The notes below the pieces were generated by a model that had not been told where the DNA came from, did not search any database, and saw nothing but the letters and a program-made list of their open reading frames with translations. From NCBI RefSeq assembly GCF_947179165.1, contig NC_077248.1, positions 52,171,732-52,235,731 on the forward strand: a DNA stretch of 64,000 bases, written 5' to 3'. This DNA comes from Solanum dulcamara (taxonomy: Eukaryota > Streptophyta > Magnoliopsida > Solanales > Solanaceae). Numbering within the stretch: the stretch's first letter is position 1; the number at the start of each line of letters is the position of its first letter. The position numbers and the translations under genes were made by a program. Positions 1 to 11,024 of the stretch are shown piece by piece.

Positions 1-312
1 GTTGGCCTATGCCTATTGAGTACCATTCATTTGGTACTTATACTACACTTTTTCCCCATGTAGATTATAGTACGGGTTATCGCAACTGATTTGCACTGGT
101 GGGGAGAAACTTTTGATTTGGAGATTTGGTGAGCTCCTAGCATTCAGAGTTGCCGATTTCCATCCATGCCGGATTAAGACTAGTCTTTACTTTCTTTGGA
201 AGACCATCTGTACTCATATTATATTAGTAAAAGCCTTGTACTTCTATCTTAATATAGATGCTTGATTCAGGTCTTAGGGTAGTTTCTTGTGTTAGTTTCA
301 GTTGTTCTCTTC
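1..312 (+). mobile_element. LTR A (gypsy-type), left part, split by element 1
   Basis: This is non-coding LTR sequence. It matches the reverse complement of the LTR at 62551 onward: both carry the same succession of segments (a TACTGAGT/ATTGAGTACC start, then GGAGA-TTGG-TGAGCT, GACTAGTCTTTA and CCTTGTACTTC), so the two are one family in opposite orientations. The left end lies outside the window. The sequence resumes after element 1 at 10869 and ends in GTCGTGACA at 11024, giving a plus-strand LTR cut in two. No primer-binding site follows its 3' end, so it is a 3' LTR or a solo LTR. Confidence 0.75.
308..312. repeat. Target-site duplication of element 1 (TCTTC)
   Basis: TCTTC immediately precedes the TG of the 5' LTR and recurs at 10869-10873 directly after the terminal CA of the 3' LTR. 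A 5-bp duplication is the expected footprint of a Ty3/gypsy integrase and fixes both element ends. Confidence 0.9.
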
Positions 313-756
313 TGTTATACCCTACACTCTTGGTACATGGGAGCATTTATTTAGCTTCTCTAAAGTTACCATGTGATCCATGTTATTTATTATGTTATTA
401 AATAACTCTAAGGAAGGGAGGATGTAATGCCCCATATTTTGCATAGGCTAGTTCTATGTGAGTAGTAATGGTTGGAAATAGGTTTGGAAGGATTTGAAAT
501 GAGTTGGAGGCCAACTAGTGAGTCGGGGTAATTGACCTACTTGCGTAAGCTACTGATTTGGGTGTCTTACATAATTAAGCTACTTGACTACATGTCGAGC
601 TTAAGTAGCAAGGATTACATAAGTTCTTAAAGTGAAATGAGATTACGAACCTACGAAAAAGAGTAAGTAGGTGATGCACCTACTTAGAAAGTGGACCCCA
701 CCAAGACATGTGGCAATAGCTGGTTGGTGCATGGATGAGGTGGACCTATAGGAGTT

Positions 757-899
757 GGATACATGTCACCCTTAGGGCATGGACACGTGTCACCCTTAGG
801 GGATGGACACATATCACCCTTAGGGGTTGGACGCGTGTCACCCTTAGGGGCTGGACATGTGTCACCCTTAAGGGCTGACACATATCACCTTCAAAAGTG
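757..899 (+). repeat. 24-bp G-box-like tandem array in U3 of 5' LTR
   Basis: Five full units of 24 bp begin at 757, 781, 805, 829 and 853, followed by a partial sixth ending at the TATA region. The consensus is GGACACRTGTCACCCTTAGG plus four bases. The second unit contains the perfect palindrome GACACGTGTC, which includes a CACGTG G-box and ACGTG ABRE core; other units have CACATATC, CGCGTGTC or CATGTGTC variants. Position right upstream of the TATA box suggests an enhancer role, which is inference. Confidence 0.85.
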
Positions 900-902
900 G
901 TG

Positions 903-908
903 TATAAA
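903..908 (+). promoter_or_regulatory. Predicted TATA box of element 1 5' LTR
   Basis: TATAAA in the context GTGGTGTATAAAGCC, directly after the tandem array and conserved at 8621-8626 in the other LTR. Transcription would be expected to start about 30 bp downstream, near 935; this is inferred from position only. Confidence 0.6.
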
Positions 909-2386
909 GCCAAGTAATGACTAAGAGCTTGTTCTTAGTTCATCCTTTTCTTAACATTAGACTTAGAAAAAAAAGAGAAAGAAAGAGAGTTCAAGCCATG
1001 GAACTTTCGGCCATGGCTGAAGCAAGGAGGGGCTTCAAGTCTTGCTCCATAAATTAAGTCTCTCAGGTAATCTCTACCCATTGGAAGGTGATTAGTTATG
1101 TGGGATTCGTCATTGGGGAAGCAAGGGGTTCAACGAGAAGTCCATCAACTTTCAGCCGAGTTGCGGAGCTAAGTTGCTAAGGTAGGGTTTCTTCCTTTCA
1201 AATTATAGTTAATGATGTTGTAATGGAGAGATTAATTTGTATTAAGTGAATTTGGAAGTAAGAAAATTACATAGTTATTGTTGACGTAGTGTATGGACAG
1301 AATTGAGGTCGTTCTAGTGGGATTAAAGTTTGGTTAGTGTTGTCGTTATCATGGTATTAAATTTGAAGGTAATTTGTATATGTTGAAGGGCTAGAAATAT
1401 GGTTATAAATAAGTATAAGTAATGCCGCTTGCAGCCACGTTATGCTCCTTTTCGTGTGGTTGTGATTTTATGAAATAAAGATCGAAAACCATATTTTGAT
1501 GTCATGGTTTTGGGTGGGCTATTTGGAACTTAAATTGAATAGTGTTGAAGTGGTTTTATTGTATATAGATGGTGGTTGTTGTTGTTGGTGTGGCTGTGCT
1601 AATTGGAGGTTAATTGAAAGTTTGGATAGGGCGAGTTATATAGGGGAAATGCTGCCAGATTTTTGTCAACTTCTTAACGAATCAATATACTAGTCAAGAA
1701 GTGTGAACGAAGAAGTGATTCCTATAAGTAATTGGTTGTAGATTTAAAAGCTGGAAAGTTGAAGTTTATTAATAATAGTAGTACTTTCATGTTAAATAGG
1801 TTAATGGGGTAACGAAACAAGCTTGGTTGCGGTTGATCTATAACAAGTATGTAAAGCCTATCCCTTCTTTTTCTTTTGGCATGTCTTAGATATAAGTGAT
1901 ATGTGATATGATCTTTGGGAATAATTCCATTCATAAGCTACGAGTATGACTCATGATTCTTATTCACTTCTGGATGTTAAAACTCTTAAAGTAGTTGAGC
2001 TATTGCCCTCGATCCTTCTATATGTTGAATAGTAATTTGATGTATAAGCTCCTATTCCTAAGGAATCTATAATGAGAAATGTCTCTGATTCAATAAGCTA
2101 TTTAGGATTGTCTTGATACATGTCTATGATTCCTAAGGCATCGTTTGATATGATCCATAATGACATGTAGAGGGTACTTGAGACGATTACTACCCTGATC
2201 TTCAAGTGATGGTTCACTTGATTATTCAATTGAGTCTCATATGATGATTTATTTTGCATATGGTTACTCACTACTTTGCTCATGCATACTATTAATACAT
2301 CTTTCACCGAGTTCGGGCCAGGTATGTTATCGTGCTCAGTTTCACTGCATTGTTCATTGAGTCCCTTACTAGAGGGCCGGGAATGG

Positions 2387-2405
2387 TATATATATATATA
2401 TATAT
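2387..2405. repeat. (TA)n microsatellite in 5' LTR
   Basis: About nine TA units followed by ATGATGA repeats. The matching place in the 3' LTR (near 10090) has TATATACTTATATAA instead, so the run changed after insertion. Confidence 0.85.
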
Positions 2406-3152
2406 GATGATATGATGATGTGATAATGGCGCCGGGCTCCATGATGGGCCAAAGATGATACATATATATGACAAATTCACCGAGTCCATAATGGGCCAGA
2501 TATGATATATGATATGATCATGCATGATTTTATTTTATAAGGCATAGGTAGAGTGATTTATTGAGTATCATACTTGCCTCCTGAACCTCTACTTCAGATG
2601 TGAACTCATTTATGATATGTTATGTTTTATATATACTCAGTACATATATCGTACTGACCCCTTTTCTTTAGGGGGCTGGATTTCTTTCCCATTCAGCTTA
2701 GGCTTTCCACTCAGCCATTTTGGAGTGCTCCATTATACAAGAGCCTAGCTTGTTGGTATTAATCTTTTTGATGTATATATTCATTCATTTAGGGGTACGG
2801 TGGGGGCTTTGTCCTGCCATATGATACCGTTGATACTCTTAAAGGTCTATAGACATATATATGTGGGTTGTATGCATGTTTTGTTCAGCAGTGTATATAC
2901 AATGTGTTGTATATATTAAAATTAAATGGCAGCCTTGTCGGCTTGCATGTCCTTTTCATGAGATGATTAGTGACAACTCCTCAGGGGACAAATGATAGAG
3001 ATGTATTTATATGAAGACGTCATGATCCATTGGAGTTCTTATGTATGTTATCATGTTGTTCGTAGTTCAATTTGACTACATCTGATAGGTATGTATACGG
3101 GGGTCCAGGCTAGACCCCAGTCGCGGCCTACGGGGTCGAGTCGTGACAAAAG

Positions 3153-3164
3153 TAGTATCAAAGT
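3153..3164 (+). promoter_or_regulatory. Primer-binding site of element 1 (decayed)
   Basis: TAGTATCAAAGT lies four bases after the LTR end. It matches the plant initiator Met-tRNA primer site TGGTATCAGAGC with three transitions, all of the type expected from cytosine deamination. The downstream leader resembles element 7's leader (shared GTTGTGCACCACATCTATAAACAGGA-type segment). Confidence 0.75.
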
Positions 3165-3410
3165 AGTTCATCCTCAGAGTGTCTATAGTCCATGTCTAGT
3201 AGAGTCTTTTTTATCGGTCTGTTGTGCACCACATCTATAAACAGGAAGCTACAGGACATTTAGGATGCTATCTTTCCTTTTTACTTTAAATCATGCGATA
3301 GAGATATATTATCAAGACAATTTCTCCCTAACGGACTATTATGTGTACACTGATTCCTCCAAGGAAAGATTGTTTCTGACCTCTTTTCCGGTACGTAGGT
3401 GTAGATCTTT

Positions 3411-3824
3411 GTGAAAAATGAAGAGGCCAGCTTCAGACACTGGGGGAGGGGTGCAGAGAAGGCCTCTAGGGTAAATTCAAGACCTCAAGCTCCAAGATCG
3501 AGTAGGAGGAGCCCCAGTTATTCCATTGAGACCGACCCCTCGGAGGACCCAATGAAAATTCCCCCAGAGTGTTTGATATCTAAGGAGGTGGTCCCGAAAG
3601 CCATACCAGTTGCTCTTATGGAAGAACACTACGTCAGACCGGCTACCCCGATAAGTGTTACAAAATATTCTAGGCCCCTATCCAGGTCATCGACAAATCG
3701 GGAGTTACCTAGTTATCTATGTTCCCCAGATTCAAATGAAGAAGATGATGAAGGGCAGATGAGTAGGTGGCGGACAGACGATGATGGGAGCACACTTTAC
3801 TTCCTAGATTACCGAATTGGATGA
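3411..3824 (+). CDS. Unassigned 137-codon ORF at the gag position of element 1
   Basis: A 137-residue open frame 260 bp after the primer site, where gag should begin. The product is basic and Ser/Pro-rich at its N-terminus (PRSSRRSPSYSIETDPSEDP) and acidic near the C-terminus (NEEDDEGQ), so it would be largely disordered. I see no zinc knuckle, gag core or other domain. It does not resemble element 7's gag except in general composition. It could be a diverged gag N-terminus or acquired sequence. The true gag start appears lost: a CCTCCAAGGA match to element 7's gag start lies near 3356 without an ATG. Probably not translated today. Confidence 0.35.
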   Translation: MKNEEASFRHWGRGAEKASRVNSRPQAPRSSRRSPSYSIETDPSEDPMKIPPECLISKEVVPKAIPVALMEEHYVRPATPISVTKYSRPLSRSSTNRELPSYLCSPDSNEEDDEGQMSRWRTDDDGSTLYFLDYRIG

Positions 3825-4927
3825 GGGAATGATCGCCTACAGGTATAAGGGACCTTATTAAAATTTCCTATATATGTACATTTGCCATAGATTGTCCACC
3901 TAATAGCGGCAAGTAGAAATTAATAGAGTCAATAACTAAGTAGTTACGAGTAACAGTGACCAAAGCATTCCCACTCATGGGAATTATGTAAATTAGGATG
4001 AAAAATAGTTGCACCTACAGGCAAAAATTGGATAGCAAGGAAGCATAATGAGAATTTGTATATACGAAATGGCAAATTGGCCATCATTATGGCGGGTTAT
4101 GATAAGTATAGTAAGAAATCAGGTTGAATGTATATGTCATGGATAAGTCTAGTTAGAAAGTGTGCACAGAAGAAGTTAAAGGAACCAGTAGCTTAAACGG
4201 AATATATGTCAAACATGGTATGAATGTTACAGGTATGTTTGAAATCTGCAGTTAAAGATGGAAAGAGAAAGTGAACAGGAAAGAGTGATAAGTATAGTTT
4301 GTGTTGGATATACGAGGCAAGTTTGTCATTTTCTTGTGATTGATATAGGAAGCCCTGTGTAGCTACAATACGATATCATATATGTGTGTTAGACCTGTGA
4401 GGCGTTGTTGGTATGTCTTGCGTGTAAAATTTGAGATGGTAAGAAATACAGAGGAAACTCTACCAAAAGTTCCTAGAATTAAAAAGAGAATGAGATGTAG
4501 TTCGTAACATGCCTTAAAGGGTCGGGTCGATAGTAACAATGAGATTTGGCCAAGTTGCAAGTCTGACTTCTAGAAATAAAGTTAACTATTGAGTTGGTAA
4601 TAATAGTCAGTATGAGGTTGATATCGATAAGGTAAATTTTTGATGATTGGATCAAAGTTGTAAGAGATACCCTCCATGTTATCTGTAAGAGGCATTATTC
4701 TTATTCGGGAAACTCTATTGCAAGAAAAAAACATATACGAGCAGAAGAACTTAGGATTTGTTTGAAAGGACCAAAATATTTTCTAGTCACAATTTGGCTT
4801 AGAAGAAGCTCAAATAGAAGATCAACAATGTCCAACAATTAAGCTTTACCTTTACTTGAAAAGTACAACATACACAATAAGTAGTTTACAAGCTAAATAG
4901 ATCATTTGTGACCCAAGAACAATTTGA
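3825..4927 (+). other. Non-coding interval where gag end and protease are expected
   Basis: About 1.1 kb between the 137-codon ORF and the first recognisable pol homology. I found no zinc knuckle, no protease D-S/T/P-G motif and no long frame on either strand. The related element 7 has about 1.8 kb of gag plus protease here. Either this is heavily decayed gag-pol or it has been replaced. Confidence 0.6.
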
Positions 4928-5790
4928 AGGTAAAATCATTTCTTACCTCAAGGCAAGAAAGATGGTTAGGAAGGGTTATATTTATCATCTGGTTCGGGTG
5001 CATAACCTAGAAGCAGAGGTACCGACTCTTCTAGAATAACCTAGAACCAGTAATCAATGAATATCCAGATGTATTCCGAGATGAACTCCCAGGTTTTCTC
5101 CGGAACGGGAGATAGAGTTCACTATAGATATGTTACAAGATACTCAACCTATATTTATTCCTTCATACAGAATGGCACCCGCAAAGCTGAAAGAGTTGAA
5201 GGAGCAACTAGAAGATCTATTAGAAAAAAGGCTTCATTAGGCCCAGTACATCACCTTGGGGAGCACTAGTACTATTTGAGGGGAAAAAAGGAGTGGGTCG
5301 GTGTGAATGTATATTGATTATAGGCAGCTGAATAAGGTAATAATAAAGAATAAATATCCTCTGCCCAGGATTGATGATTTGTTTGACCAGTTGCAGGGTG
5401 CTAAGTATTTCTCGAGAATAGACCTGCGATCAGGCTATCATCAGGTACGAGTAAAGAAAGCCGATATTCCAAAGACTCCATTTAGAACCCGATACAGATA
5501 TTATGAGTTTAGAGTAATGTCTTTTGGGATGACTAATGCTCCAGCGGTGTTTATGAATCTAACGAACTAAGCATTCAAGCCATTCCTAGACCTGTTCGTG
5601 ATTGTATTTATGGATGATATTTTAGTCTATTCACGATCGGAGGAGGAACATACAGATCATTGTAGATGGTGCTTCATCACCAGAAGTTGTACGCTAAGCT
5701 CTCTGAATGTCAATTCTGGTTGACTTCAGTAGCATTCTTGGGGTATATTATTAGAACTGATGGTATTCAAGTAGATACATAGAATATTAA
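4928..5790 (+). pseudogene. Element 1 protease tail and reverse transcriptase (degenerate)
   Basis: Homology starts with the protease-RT linker (KIISYLKARKMVRKGYIYHL near 4930), shared almost residue for residue with element 7. The RT palm is recognisable as [10 protein letters not shown] (5307 on), [36 protein letters not shown] and the catalytic block [10 protein letters not shown] near 5610. Stops interrupt it (for example after MNLTN at 5569), and there are frame changes near 5220 and 5650. The enzyme would copy the element's RNA into DNA in cytoplasmic particles; this copy cannot make one. The FMDD box is still intact. Confidence 0.85.
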
Positions 5791-6440
5791 GGCTGTAAAG
5801 ACTTGGCCTAGACCTACAACACCTATCGAGTTACATAGTTTCCTGGGGCTAGGAGGATACTACAGGAAATTCGTAGAGAAGTTTGCTTTTATTTCAGTGC
5901 CTTTAACAAAGTTAACTCAAAAGGGGCTAAGTTCCAGTGGACCGATTCTTGTGAACAAAGCTTTCAGTGGCTGACAGACAAGTTAACTATGGCCCCTATT
6001 CTAACTCTTCCTAAAGGACCAGATGGCTACGTTATTTATTGTGAAGCTTCCAGTGTTAGCCTAAGTTATGTACTAGTGCAACATGGTAGGGTCATAGCCT
6101 ATGCCTCCCAGTAGCTCAAGAAGCACGAAAGAAAGTATCCTACTCATGATCAGGAGTTACCAACAGTAATTCATGCTTTGAAAATATGGAGGCACTATCT
6201 GTATGGCATGCATGTTGATATTTACACGGACCACAAAAGTCTCCAATACATCTTTAAGAGAAGAGGCTAAATTTATAGCAAAAAAGTGGCTCGAGTTGTT
6301 GAAAGATTATGATGTTGACATCCTATACCACCTAGGGAAAGCAAATATTGTAGAAGATGCACTCAGCCGTAAGTCTATGGGTAGATTGGTAGAGGTACAA
6401 CCAGAATGGAAAAAGATAGTCCACGAGATTTACCAGTAGC
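5791..6440 (+). pseudogene. Element 1 RT connection and RNase H (degenerate)
   Basis: The RT thumb/connection block (FLGLGGYYRKF near 5840) is followed by RNase H: DGYVIYCEASSV (the usual catalytic D of the YxDAS motif is now E), [40 protein letters not shown], then the gypsy tail DILYHLGKANIVEDALSRKS. Stops occur after AYASQ and in the connection. RNase H would remove the RNA template during reverse transcription. The D-to-E change and stops make it inactive. Confidence 0.82.
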
Positions 6441-7958
6441 TAACCTTGGAGTCCGTTTGGCTGATTTGAATGATGGTAGAGTTTTTGCTTGAGAAGTTGT
6501 TGAATCCTCTATCGTAGAAGAAGTGAAGAAACGCCAGTACAAAGACCCTATCCTAGCACGGTATAGGAATGTAACTCTTTAAAAGTAAAGGGGCCCATTT
6601 GAGATCACACTTGATGGCGTGTTGAGGTATAGAGGTAGCATATGTGTACCTGAGATTGTAGGGATACGACAATAGACTATGGGAGAGGTACACTGTGCCC
6701 GCTACTCTATTCACCCAGGGTCAATAAAGATGTATCATAACCTCATATGTTTATATCGGTGAGATGGCATAAAGAAGGATATAGCAGAGTTCATAGCCCA
6801 CTTCTCGAATTGCCAACAGGTCAAGATTGAGAATCAGAAGCCTGGTAGACTATTACAAGAGATGGAAGTCGCAACTTGAAAATGGTAAGAAATTAATATG
6901 AATTTTATTACAGGCTTACCTCGCACCCTACGAAAGTATGATTTTATATGGGTTATTGTAGATAGACTGACAAAATCAGCCCATTTCCTTCCAGTTAGGA
7001 CTACATATTCAGCTGAGAACTATACGAGGTTATATATCAGAGAAGTAGTAAGATTTTATAGGGTCCCACATTTATTATCTCAGACAGAGAAGCTCAATTT
7101 ATAGCTAGCCTCTAGAGATCGTTCCGGGGGAAGTGGGAACACTGGTGAATTTTAGTACAATATTTCACCCTCAGACTGATGGATAGGCCGAGCGCACTAT
7201 GCAGATGCTATAAGATATTTTGCCGGCTTACATTATTGACTTTAGAGGTAACTGAGGTAATCACTTGTCACTTATTGAGTTTCCTTATAATAATAGCCAT
7301 CATTCTAGCATCCAGATGGCACCGTATGAGGCTTTGTATAGCAGAAAGTGAAGATCACCTATTGATTGGTTTGAGGTTAGTGAGACTAAACTAATAGGCC
7401 CAGACATAATTCAGCAAGATATTAAAAAGGTGAAGCTTATTCAGGAGAAACTATTACCAGCCCAGAGTCGACAAAAGTCATACGCAGATAACCGACGTTA
7501 ATATTTAGAGTTTGAAGTTGGGGATTGAGTGTTCTTGAAAACGTCACTGATAAAAGGTGTAATAAGATTCGTCAAGGAAGGGAAACTTGGACCGAGGTAT
7601 ATTGGACCTTATCAGATCATTTGTAGGGTAGGCAAAGTTGTGTATGAGTTGGACCTACCATCTAATTTAGAAGTAGTACACTCAGATTTTCACGTGTCAA
7701 TACTCCACAAATGTATAGGCGACCCTTCTAGAATATTTCCCATGGATGAGGTCCATGTAACAAAGGATTTATCCTATGAGGAGCAACCTATCGCCATCTT
7801 GGATTGGCAGATTAGAAGGGCGAACTAAAGACGTGGCTTCCGTCAAAGTATTGTGGCAAAATAAAAATAAAGATGAGATGACCTGGAAAGCCGAAAAAGA
7901 AATGAAAAATAAATATCCGTACTTGTTCCCTATGTCTACAGGTAATCTAAACTCCTAA
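6441..7958 (+). pseudogene. Element 1 integrase with C-terminal chromodomain-like tail (degenerate)
   Basis: Order seen: HHCC zinc-binding region (HCARYSIHPG near 6690, then NCQQVK), catalytic core start [32 protein letters not shown] (6898 on, first catalytic D in VDRLTK), a scrambled middle (7100-7400), the post-core GRLLxAQSRQKSYADNRR block near 7450, GPYQIICRVGKVVYELDLP, HVSILHKCIGDPS, and the tail ILDWQIRRxKDVASVKVLWQ / MTWKAEKEMKNKYPYLF. That tail is the chromodomain-like module typical of plant chromoviruses, thought to direct insertion to heterochromatin. Several stops and frameshifts break it. It lies just upstream of the polypurine tract. Confidence 0.85.
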
Positions 7959-8068
7959 ATTGATTGTATTTGTTAATACAAGGCCTATGGATGACAACTA
8001 TTATAGAGAATTCCCAAAATCCTTGTGAGGCTTGATGAGATTAGTTAACATTTGAGGATGAATGTTCT

Positions 8069-8082
8069 AAAGGGGGGAAGGA
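8069..8082 (+). promoter_or_regulatory. Polypurine tract of element 1
   Basis: AAAGGGGGGAAGGA directly abuts the TGTTATACCCC start of the 3' LTR. It primes plus-strand DNA synthesis. The same purine run occurs in reverse complement at 52255-52270 in element 7. Confidence 0.88.
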
Positions 8083-8545
8083 TGTTATACCCCGCACTGG
8101 TACATGGGAGCATTTATTTAGCTTCTCTAAAGTTACCATGTGATCCATGTTATTCATGACATTATCAAATAACTCTAATGAAGGGAGTATGTAATGACCC
8201 ATATTTTGCATAGGCTAGTTTTATGTTAGTAGTGATGGTTGGAAATAGGTTTGGAAGGATTTGAAAGGAGTTGGAGGCCAAGTAGTGAGTCGTGGTAATC
8301 GACCAACTTACGTAAGCTACCGATTTGGATGTCTTACATAATTAATCTACTTGAGTACATGTCGATCTTAAGTCTCAAGGATCACATATGTTCTTAAACT
8401 AAGATGAGATTATGAACCTACAAAAAAGAGTACGTAGGTGATTAACCTACTTCAATTAGGTGATGCACCTACTTGGAAAATGGACCCCACAAATACATGT
8501 GGCAGCAGCTGGTTGGTGCATGGATGAGGTAGACCTATAGGAGCT

Positions 8546-8610
8546 GGACACATGTCACCTTTAGGGGAAGGACACATGTCACCCTTAGGGGCTGGACATG
8601 TGTCACCTTC
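8546..8610 (+). repeat. Short version of the 24-bp array in 3' LTR
   Basis: Two full units (8546, 8570) and a partial third of the same GGACACATGTCACC-TTAGGGG repeat, against about six at 757-899. LTRs are identical when an element inserts, so units were lost here or gained in the 5' LTR afterwards. Confidence 0.85.
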
Positions 8611-8620
8611 AAAAGTGGTG

Positions 8621-8626
8621 TATAAA
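8621..8626 (+). promoter_or_regulatory. Predicted TATA box of element 1 3' LTR
   Basis: TATAAA in GTGGTGTATAAATCC, at the same place relative to the array as 903-908. A 3' LTR promoter would read outward into LTR A and element 2. Confidence 0.5.
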
Positions 8627-10868
8627 TCCAAGTAATGACTAAGAGCTTGTTCTTAGTTCATCCTTTTCTTAACATTAGACTTAGAAAAAAAAGAGAAAGA
8701 AAGAGAGTTCAAGCCATGACAACTTTGGGCCATGGCTGAAGCAAGGAGGGGCTTTAAGTCTTGCTCTGTAAATTAAGTCTCTAAGGTAATCTCGACCCAT
8801 TGGAATGTGATTAGCTATGTGGGATTCATCATTGGGGTACCAAGGGGTTCAACGAGAAGTCTATCAACTTTCAGCTGAGTTGCAGAGCCAAGTTGCTAAG
8901 ATAGGTTTCTTTCTTTCAAATTAGAGTTAATGATGTTGTAATGGAGAGATTAATTTATATTAAGTGAAGTTGGAGGTAAGAAAATTACATAGTTATTGTT
9001 GACATTGTAAATGGACAGAATTGAGGTCGCTCTAGAGGGATTAAAGTTTGATTAGTGTTGTCATTATCATGGTATTAAATTTAAGGGTAATTTTATATGT
9101 TGAAGGGACATAAATGTAGTTATAAATGAGTTTAAGTGTTGCCGCTTGTAGCCATGTTATTATCCTTTCCGTGTGGTTGTGATTTTATGAAATAAAGATC
9201 AAAAACCATATTTTGATGTCGTAGTTTTGGGTGGGTTATTTGGAACTTGGATTGAATAGTGTTGAAGTGGTTTTATTGTATATGGATGGTGGTTGTTGTT
9301 GGTGGTGTGGTTGTGCTAATCGAAGGTGAATTAGAAGTTCGGATAGAGCGAGTTATATAGGAGAAATGCTGCCCGATTTCCATTAACTTCTTAATGAATA
9401 AATATACTAGTCGAGAAGTATGAACGAGTAAGTGATTCCTATAGGTAATTGGTTGTAGATTTAGAAGATGGAAATTCGAATTTTATTAATAATAGTGTTA
9501 CTTTTGTATTAAATAGGTTAAAGGGGTAACGAATCAAGCTTGGTTGCGGTTGATCTATAATGGTATGTAAAGTCTATCCCTTCTTTTATTTTGGCATGTC
9601 TTAAATATAAGTGATATATGATATGAGCTTTGGGGATAATTCCATTCATAAGCTCCGAGTATGACTCATGATTTTTATTTACTTCTGGATGTTAAAACTC
9701 TTAAAGTAGTTGAGCTATTATCCTCGAACCTTCTATATGTTGAATAGTAATTGGATGTATAAGCTCTTATTCCTAAGAACTCTACAATGACAAATGTCTC
9801 TGATTCCATAAGCTGTTTAGCATTGTGTTGATACATGTGTATGATTCCTAAGGCTTCATTTGATATGATCCCTAATGACATGTAGAGGGTACTTGAGACG
9901 ATTACTACCCTGATCTTCAAGTGATGGTTCACTTGACTATTCTATTGAGATGATGATTTAATTTGCATATGGTTACTCACTACTCTGCTCGTGCATACTG
10001 TTAATACATCTTTCGCCAAGTCCCAGGTCGGGTACGTTATCATGCTCAATTTTACTTCATTGTCCCTCACTAGAGGGTCGGGTATGGTATATACTTATAT
10101 AACGACATGATGATGTGATGATACCGCCGGGCCCCATGATTAGACAAAGATGATACATGTGTATGACAAATTCACCGAGTCCATAATGGGCCAGATATGA
10201 TATATGATATGATCATGTATGATTTTATTTCATAAGGCATAGGTACAGTGATTTCTTGAGTATCATACTTGCCTCATTAACCTCTACTTCATATGTGATC
10301 TCATTTATGATATGTTATGCTTTATATACTCAGTGCATATATCGTACTAACCCCCTTTCTTCGAGGGGCAGCATTTCATGACCGCAGGTACAGACACGCA
10401 TTTTGGGGATCCAGCAGCTTAGGCTTCCCACTCAGCCATTTTGGAGTGCTCCGTTGTACCTGAGCCTAGCTTGTTGGTATTAATCTTCTTGATGTATATA
10501 TTTGTTCATTCAGGGGTACAGCGAGGGCTCTGTCCTTCCATATGATACCGTTGATACTCTTAGAGGTCTGTAGACATGTGTATGTGGGTTGTATGTAAGT
10601 TTTGTTCAGTTGTGTATATACAATGTTATATAAATATTAAAATTAAATGGAAGCCTTGTCGGCTTGCATGTCCCTTCATGAGATGATTAATGACAACTCC
10701 TCAGGGGACAAATGATAGAGATGTATTTATATGAAGACGTCATCACCCAACTGAGTCCTTATGTATGTTATCATGTTGTTCGTAGTTCGGTTTGACTACA
10801 TCTAATCGGTATGTATATGGGGGTCTAGGTCGGACCCCAGTTGTGGCCTACAGGGTTGGGTTGTGACA

Positions 10869-11024
10869 TCTTCCTTCTCATTATTACTTACTTTCTACTT
10901 TATTTATTCATCTTCCACTTGATAGTTTGTTGCCTCTGGTTCCGGGCTAAGGGTTAAGAGTTAGGCTTACCCACTAGTGGGTATTAGGAGGTGCCATTAC
11001 TGTCTGAGAAATTAGGTCGTGACA
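10869..11024 (+). mobile_element. LTR A, right part
   Basis: Starts with the second TCTTC and ends GAAATTAGGTCGTGACA. The terminal 100 bp match the reverse complement of 62551-62650 (AGGTGCCATxATTxCCTGAGAAATTxGGTCGTGACA pattern). This fixes the 3' end of LTR A at 11024. Confidence 0.8.

Larger units (their letters stand above)
313..3148 (+). repeat. 5' LTR of element 1
   Basis: Begins TGTTATACCC and ends GTCGTGACA. It is alignable along its length with 8083-10868. Landmarks in order are a 24-bp tandem array, a TATA box at 903, a long transcribed region with a TA microsatellite near 2390, and a CTACGGGGTCGAGTCGTGACA terminus. At 2.8 kb it is long for an LTR but usual for this Solanaceae family. 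The short reading frames inside it have no coding support. Confidence 0.9.
313..10868 (+). mobile_element. Element 1: complete but degenerate Ty3/gypsy chromovirus-type LTR retrotransposon
   Basis: Two LTRs (313-3148 and 8083-10868), a decayed Met-tRNA primer site, RT-RNase H-integrase remnants in the usual gypsy order, a polypurine tract and a TCTTC target duplication define a 10.6-kb element. Its pol and polypurine tract closely resemble element 7 at the other end of the window, so the two belong to related families. No recognisable gag or protease active site lies between the leader and about 4927. Many stops and frameshifts make it non-autonomous. It is inserted in LTR A. Confidence 0.92.
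8083..10868 (+). repeat. 3' LTR of element 1
   Basis: Starts TGTTATACCCCGCAC after the polypurine tract and ends GGGTTGTGACA before the TCTTC target duplication. It aligns throughout with 313-3148 but with visible substitutions and indels, including a shorter tandem array (8546-8610) and loss of the TA microsatellite. The amount of LTR-LTR difference indicates an older insertion than element 5. Confidence 0.9.

Noticed and set aside
684..881. 65-codon minus-strand frame with repeated KGDTCP-like units
   Set aside because: It is the antisense of the 24-bp U3 tandem array; a period divisible by three keeps frames open automatically.
3090..3150. tRNA-like or structured RNA at LTR ends
   Set aside because: The TGGTATCAGAGC-type sequences are primer-binding sites complementary to a tRNA, not tRNA genes; no cloverleaf is present nearby.
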